In this document: positions 62,143 to 64,000 of the stretch, one piece after another
Layout: every line of letters starts with the position of its first letter
Numbering within the stretch: position 1 is the first letter of the stretch
Assembly: GCA_030427205.1 (NCBI GenBank)
Contig: JAUHXC010000019.1
Location: 141,719 to 205,718, forward strand
Direction: 5' to 3'
Source: a bacterium
GTDB taxonomy: Bacteria > Myxococcota_A > Bradymonadia > UBA7976 > UBA1532
DNA length: 64,000 nucleotides
Program-made: the position numbers and the translations under genes
Notes under the pieces: model-generated
The model's database searches: none
Told to the model about the DNA's origin: nothing
What the model saw: only the letters and a program-made list of their open reading frames with translations

Positions 62143-63396
62143 TTGGACGCCGACGCCTTCGCCCGGGTCAAAGCGGCCTTCCTCGACATCCGCGACCTGC
62201 CGCGCGCCGAGCAGGGCCCGGCCATCGACGCCGCCTTCGACGACCCGCTGCTGCGCACCGAGCTGCGCGAGCTCTTGGGCCACGATGACGACGACGCGGC
62301 CTTCATGCGCCCGCCCGACCCCGACGCCGCGCCGCAGCCCATACCCGACGACCCGCCGCCGCCGCTGGTGGGCCAGACCCTCGACGGCCGCTTCGTCGTC
62401 GAGACCGCCGTCGCCGAGGGCGGCTTCGGCTGGGTCTTCCGCGGGCGCGATACCCGGACCGGCGCGCCGGTGGCCATCAAGCTGTTCAAGCCCATCGACG
62501 ACCCCGCCCTGCGCACCGAGGTCGAGGCCGCCTTCGACCGCGAGGGCCGGGTGCTCGAGTCCCTCGCCCCGCGATCGGTCAACATCGTCGAGTACCGCGA
62601 GGTGGGCACCTGGACCGACCCCGACGGCGCGCGGCGCTCGTTCATCATCATGGAGTGGCTCGACGGGGTGACCCTCGCCGAGTACGTCAACGCCCACTAC
62701 GGCGAAGGCGCGCTGCCCCTGGCCACCGTCTACGAGATCCTGACCCCCATCGCCGAGGCCCTGGCCATCGCCCACCGCTCGGGGGTCGCCCACCGCGACA
62801 TCAAGCCGAGCAACATCCTCGCCGCGACGCCGCCCGACGGCGGCGAGCCGGTGCTCAAGCTGGTCGACTTCGGCGCCGCCAAGCGCGCCGCCGACCGCGC
62901 CCGCGGCTTCCAGAGCACCGGGGGTCAGGTGGGCATGATCACCTTCGACTACTCGGCGCCCGAGCAGGTCAACAAGGCCTACGGCTCGAGCGGCCCGTGG
63001 TCCGACGTCTTCTCGCTGGCGGTGCTCTGCGTCGAGATGTGCGCCGGCCGCCACCCGTGGCGCCACCTCGACCTGCTCGCGGCGATGGATCTGGCGACGA
63101 ACCGCCAGACCCGCCCCACCCCGCGGGCGATGGGGGTGACCTTCGACGATGCGGCGGTGGACGACGCGGTCGAGCGGGTCTTCCGCAAGGCCCTCGCCGT
63201 CGATCGCGACCAGCGCCCGCAGGACGCCGAGGCGTTCTGGAGCGCGCTCGACGAGGCCCTGCGCGGCCAGCGCAGCGAAGATCTGCCGACCACCATCAAG
63301 GCGCCGGTGCCGCGGGGCGTCTCGATCCTGGGCTATGTCTGGCTCGCGGGCCTGCTGGCGGTGGTCGGCGGCCTCGTCTGGTGGCTGATCGGCTAG
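62143..63396 (+). CDS. Ser/Thr kinase with one C-terminal TM helix, ECF partner
   Basis: 417 residues from a TTG with GGGAG 7 nt before it. The kinase domain has Lys113 (VAIKLFK), HRDIKPSNI (His217), DFGAAK and SAPEQVN. One TM helix (LGYVWLAGLLAVVGGLVWWL) ends the protein at LIG. In paired ECF/kinase systems, kinase phosphorylation of the sigma factor is the expected on switch. The stop codon TAG lies inside the left arm of the inverted-repeat element at 63393, so the original C-terminus may have been longer or different. With the sigma factor it forms a two-gene operon. Confidence 0.92.
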   Translation: MDADAFARVKAAFLDIRDLPRAEQGPAIDAAFDDPLLRTELRELLGHDDDDAAFMRPPDPDAAPQPIPDDPPPPLVGQTLDGRFVVETAVAEGGFGWVFRGRDTRTGAPVAIKLFKPIDDPALRTEVEAAFDREGRVLESLAPRSVNIVEYREVGTWTDPDGARRSFIIMEWLDGVTLAEYVNAHYGEGALPLATVYEILTPIAEALAIAHRSGVAHRDIKPSNILAATPPDGGEPVLKLVDFGAAKRAADRARGFQSTGGQVGMITFDYSAPEQVNKAYGSSGPWSDVFSLAVLCVEMCAGRHPWRHLDLLAAMDLATNRQTRPTPRAMGVTFDDAAVDDAVERVFRKALAVDRDQRPQDAEAFWSALDEALRGQRSEDLPTTIKAPVPRGVSILGYVWLAGLLAVVGGLVWWLIG

Positions 63397-63561
63397 GAGG
63401 CTGTAGGGCGTAGACGACCGAGCCCGGTGCGGGGCCGTTCGCCGAGTTCAAGGAGGAAGGCCGCAGAAATACTCGAAGTATTTCGAGCGCCTGACGACGC
63501 CGAAATCGGTGAACGGGACCGTGCTGGGCGATGTGTCGGGCTATGCCCTACAGCCTCCTAG
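63393..63561. mobile_element. MITE-like element bounded by 17-bp inverted repeats
   Basis: CTAGGAGGCTGTAGGGC (63393-63409) is exactly reverse-complemented at 63545-63561, with 135 bp between. If the outer CTAG is a target-site duplication, the terminal repeat is 13 bp (GAGGCTGTAGGGC). Insertion at CTAG, duplicating TA or CTAG, is known for IS630 and IS5 relatives. The inside has no transposase frame but contains AAATACT-CGA-AGTATTT. It sits exactly between two convergent gene ends and supplies the kinase stop codon. Confidence 0.65.
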
Positions 63562-63562
63562 A

Positions 63563-63850
63563 TCAGCGGGGCGGGGCGACTGCGCGCACCGTCGAGGTTG
63601 GCCCTGCGGCCGGGATGACGCGCGCGACCCGTCCCCCTTGGCCATCCTGCTGGATGAGGATGGCGACCGAGGGCTCTTCGGACGAGACCGTCACCTCGAA
63701 CTCGCGCCGAGCCCCGCCGGGCGATCCGTCCGACGCCACGCCGCCGTCTGCGCTCGGCGTATCGTGGTCGCCCTCGGCGCCGGGCGTGCACCCGGACAGG
63801 GCCAGCGCGCCCAAGGCCAGCGTCAGGATCTCGAGTTCGGGGGTTCTCAT
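63563..63850 (-). CDS. Small lipoprotein (95 residues)
   Basis: MRTPELEILTLALGALALSG leads to a lipobox Cys (ALSGC). A short Asp/Gly/Ser linker follows, then a ~45-residue beta-type tail (REFEVTVSSEEPSVAILIQQ). It has no known family. Its stop lies 2 bp from the inverted-repeat element. The TGCTCCTCG segment gives GAGGAGCA just before the ATG on the minus strand, a good Shine-Dalgarno site. Confidence 0.7.
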   Translation of the reverse strand: MRTPELEILTLALGALALSGCTPGAEGDHDTPSADGGVASDGSPGGARREFEVTVSSEEPSVAILIQQDGQGGRVARVIPAAGPTSTVRAVAPPR

Positions 63851-64000
63851 GACTGCTCCTCGTCGAAGTATTATGGGTGCATATCCCGATCTACATCTGA
63901 TCGAGCCGCGTAACTCCGCGCCTTTGCGCCCCTGACATATCGGAAGAGGAGGCCGTACCCCTCGGTTATTCGGAGTGCTTGAACCAAAACGCCGAAAGGA
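63851..64000. other. Window end, no gene recognised
   Basis: This 150-bp stretch upstream of the small lipoprotein has lower G+C than its surroundings (TATTATGGGTGCATAT). It probably holds the promoter of that gene. No gene or repeat was identified. Confidence 0.4.

Overview
The window is about 72% G+C by eye and reads as chromosome from a myxobacterium-like member of the Myxococcota (the old Deltaproteobacteria). The sequence-based reasons are secreted lipoproteins with Asp/Ala/Pro/Met-rich linkers, MopE-type DGDG repeats and cysteine-rich modules, four eukaryote-type Ser/Thr kinases with very different architectures, an FHA protein, an ECF sigma factor paired with a kinase, a PEGA/TPR protein and a hybrid two-component regulator. 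The species cannot be named from sequence alone. At this G+C almost every real gene has long open shadow frames, so genes were chosen by protein family content, signal sequences, Shine-Dalgarno sites and gene packing. No rRNA, tRNA or CRISPR array was seen.

Layout. 1-4220: two convergent surface-protein genes, one cut by the window edge. 4306-5951: a divergent AraC-family regulator and cupin gene. 5952-6872: no gene, but a degenerate array of about 21 units of 42 bp. 6873-12630: a small lipoprotein, a kinase/ATPase/TPR regulator, and a translationally coupled pair (diiron ferritin-like protein and HTTM membrane protein). 12706-16091: three tandem, almost identical Rpn-type PD-(D/E)xK nuclease genes. 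16124-19358: a molybdopterin oxidoreductase and an MFS transporter. 19425-22420: FadL-type porin plus two lipoproteins. 22747-29357: PEGA/TPR protein, PhoD-type phosphatase and a one-polypeptide hybrid two-component regulator, followed by a likely operator and two very large lipoprotein genes (29480-38859). 38942-46443: GlpD-like dehydrogenase, PEP-utiliser/rifampin-phosphotransferase-like enzyme with a small permease, a two-headed TetR regulator, an FHA protein and a secreted protein. 46485-57891: kinase-FGE fusion, gcvP, an F420/NADP oxidoreductase-like protein, a kelch-like lipoprotein, asnS and a membrane kinase. 58068-63850: metallophosphoesterase lipoprotein, PpiC/HupE pair, ECF sigma factor and kinase, a small inverted-repeat element and a small lipoprotein.

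How the parts fit. Most genes serve envelope and surface biology (lipoproteins, FadL, PhoD, HupE) and signalling (four kinases, FHA, ECF, hybrid regulator, AraC, TetR). Housekeeping genes (gcvP, asnS, glpD-like) are scattered singly among them. A recurrent theme is repeat expansion: 12-15-bp and 24-bp in-frame minisatellites lie inside otherwise conserved proteins, one of them in a kinase activation loop, and a 42-bp array with a four-helical-turn period fills one intergenic region. The items most worth following are that 42-bp array, the triplicated Rpn locus, the 21-bp-spaced direct repeat after the hybrid regulator, the double-HTH TetR with nearby 18-bp repeats, and the diiron/HTTM pair.
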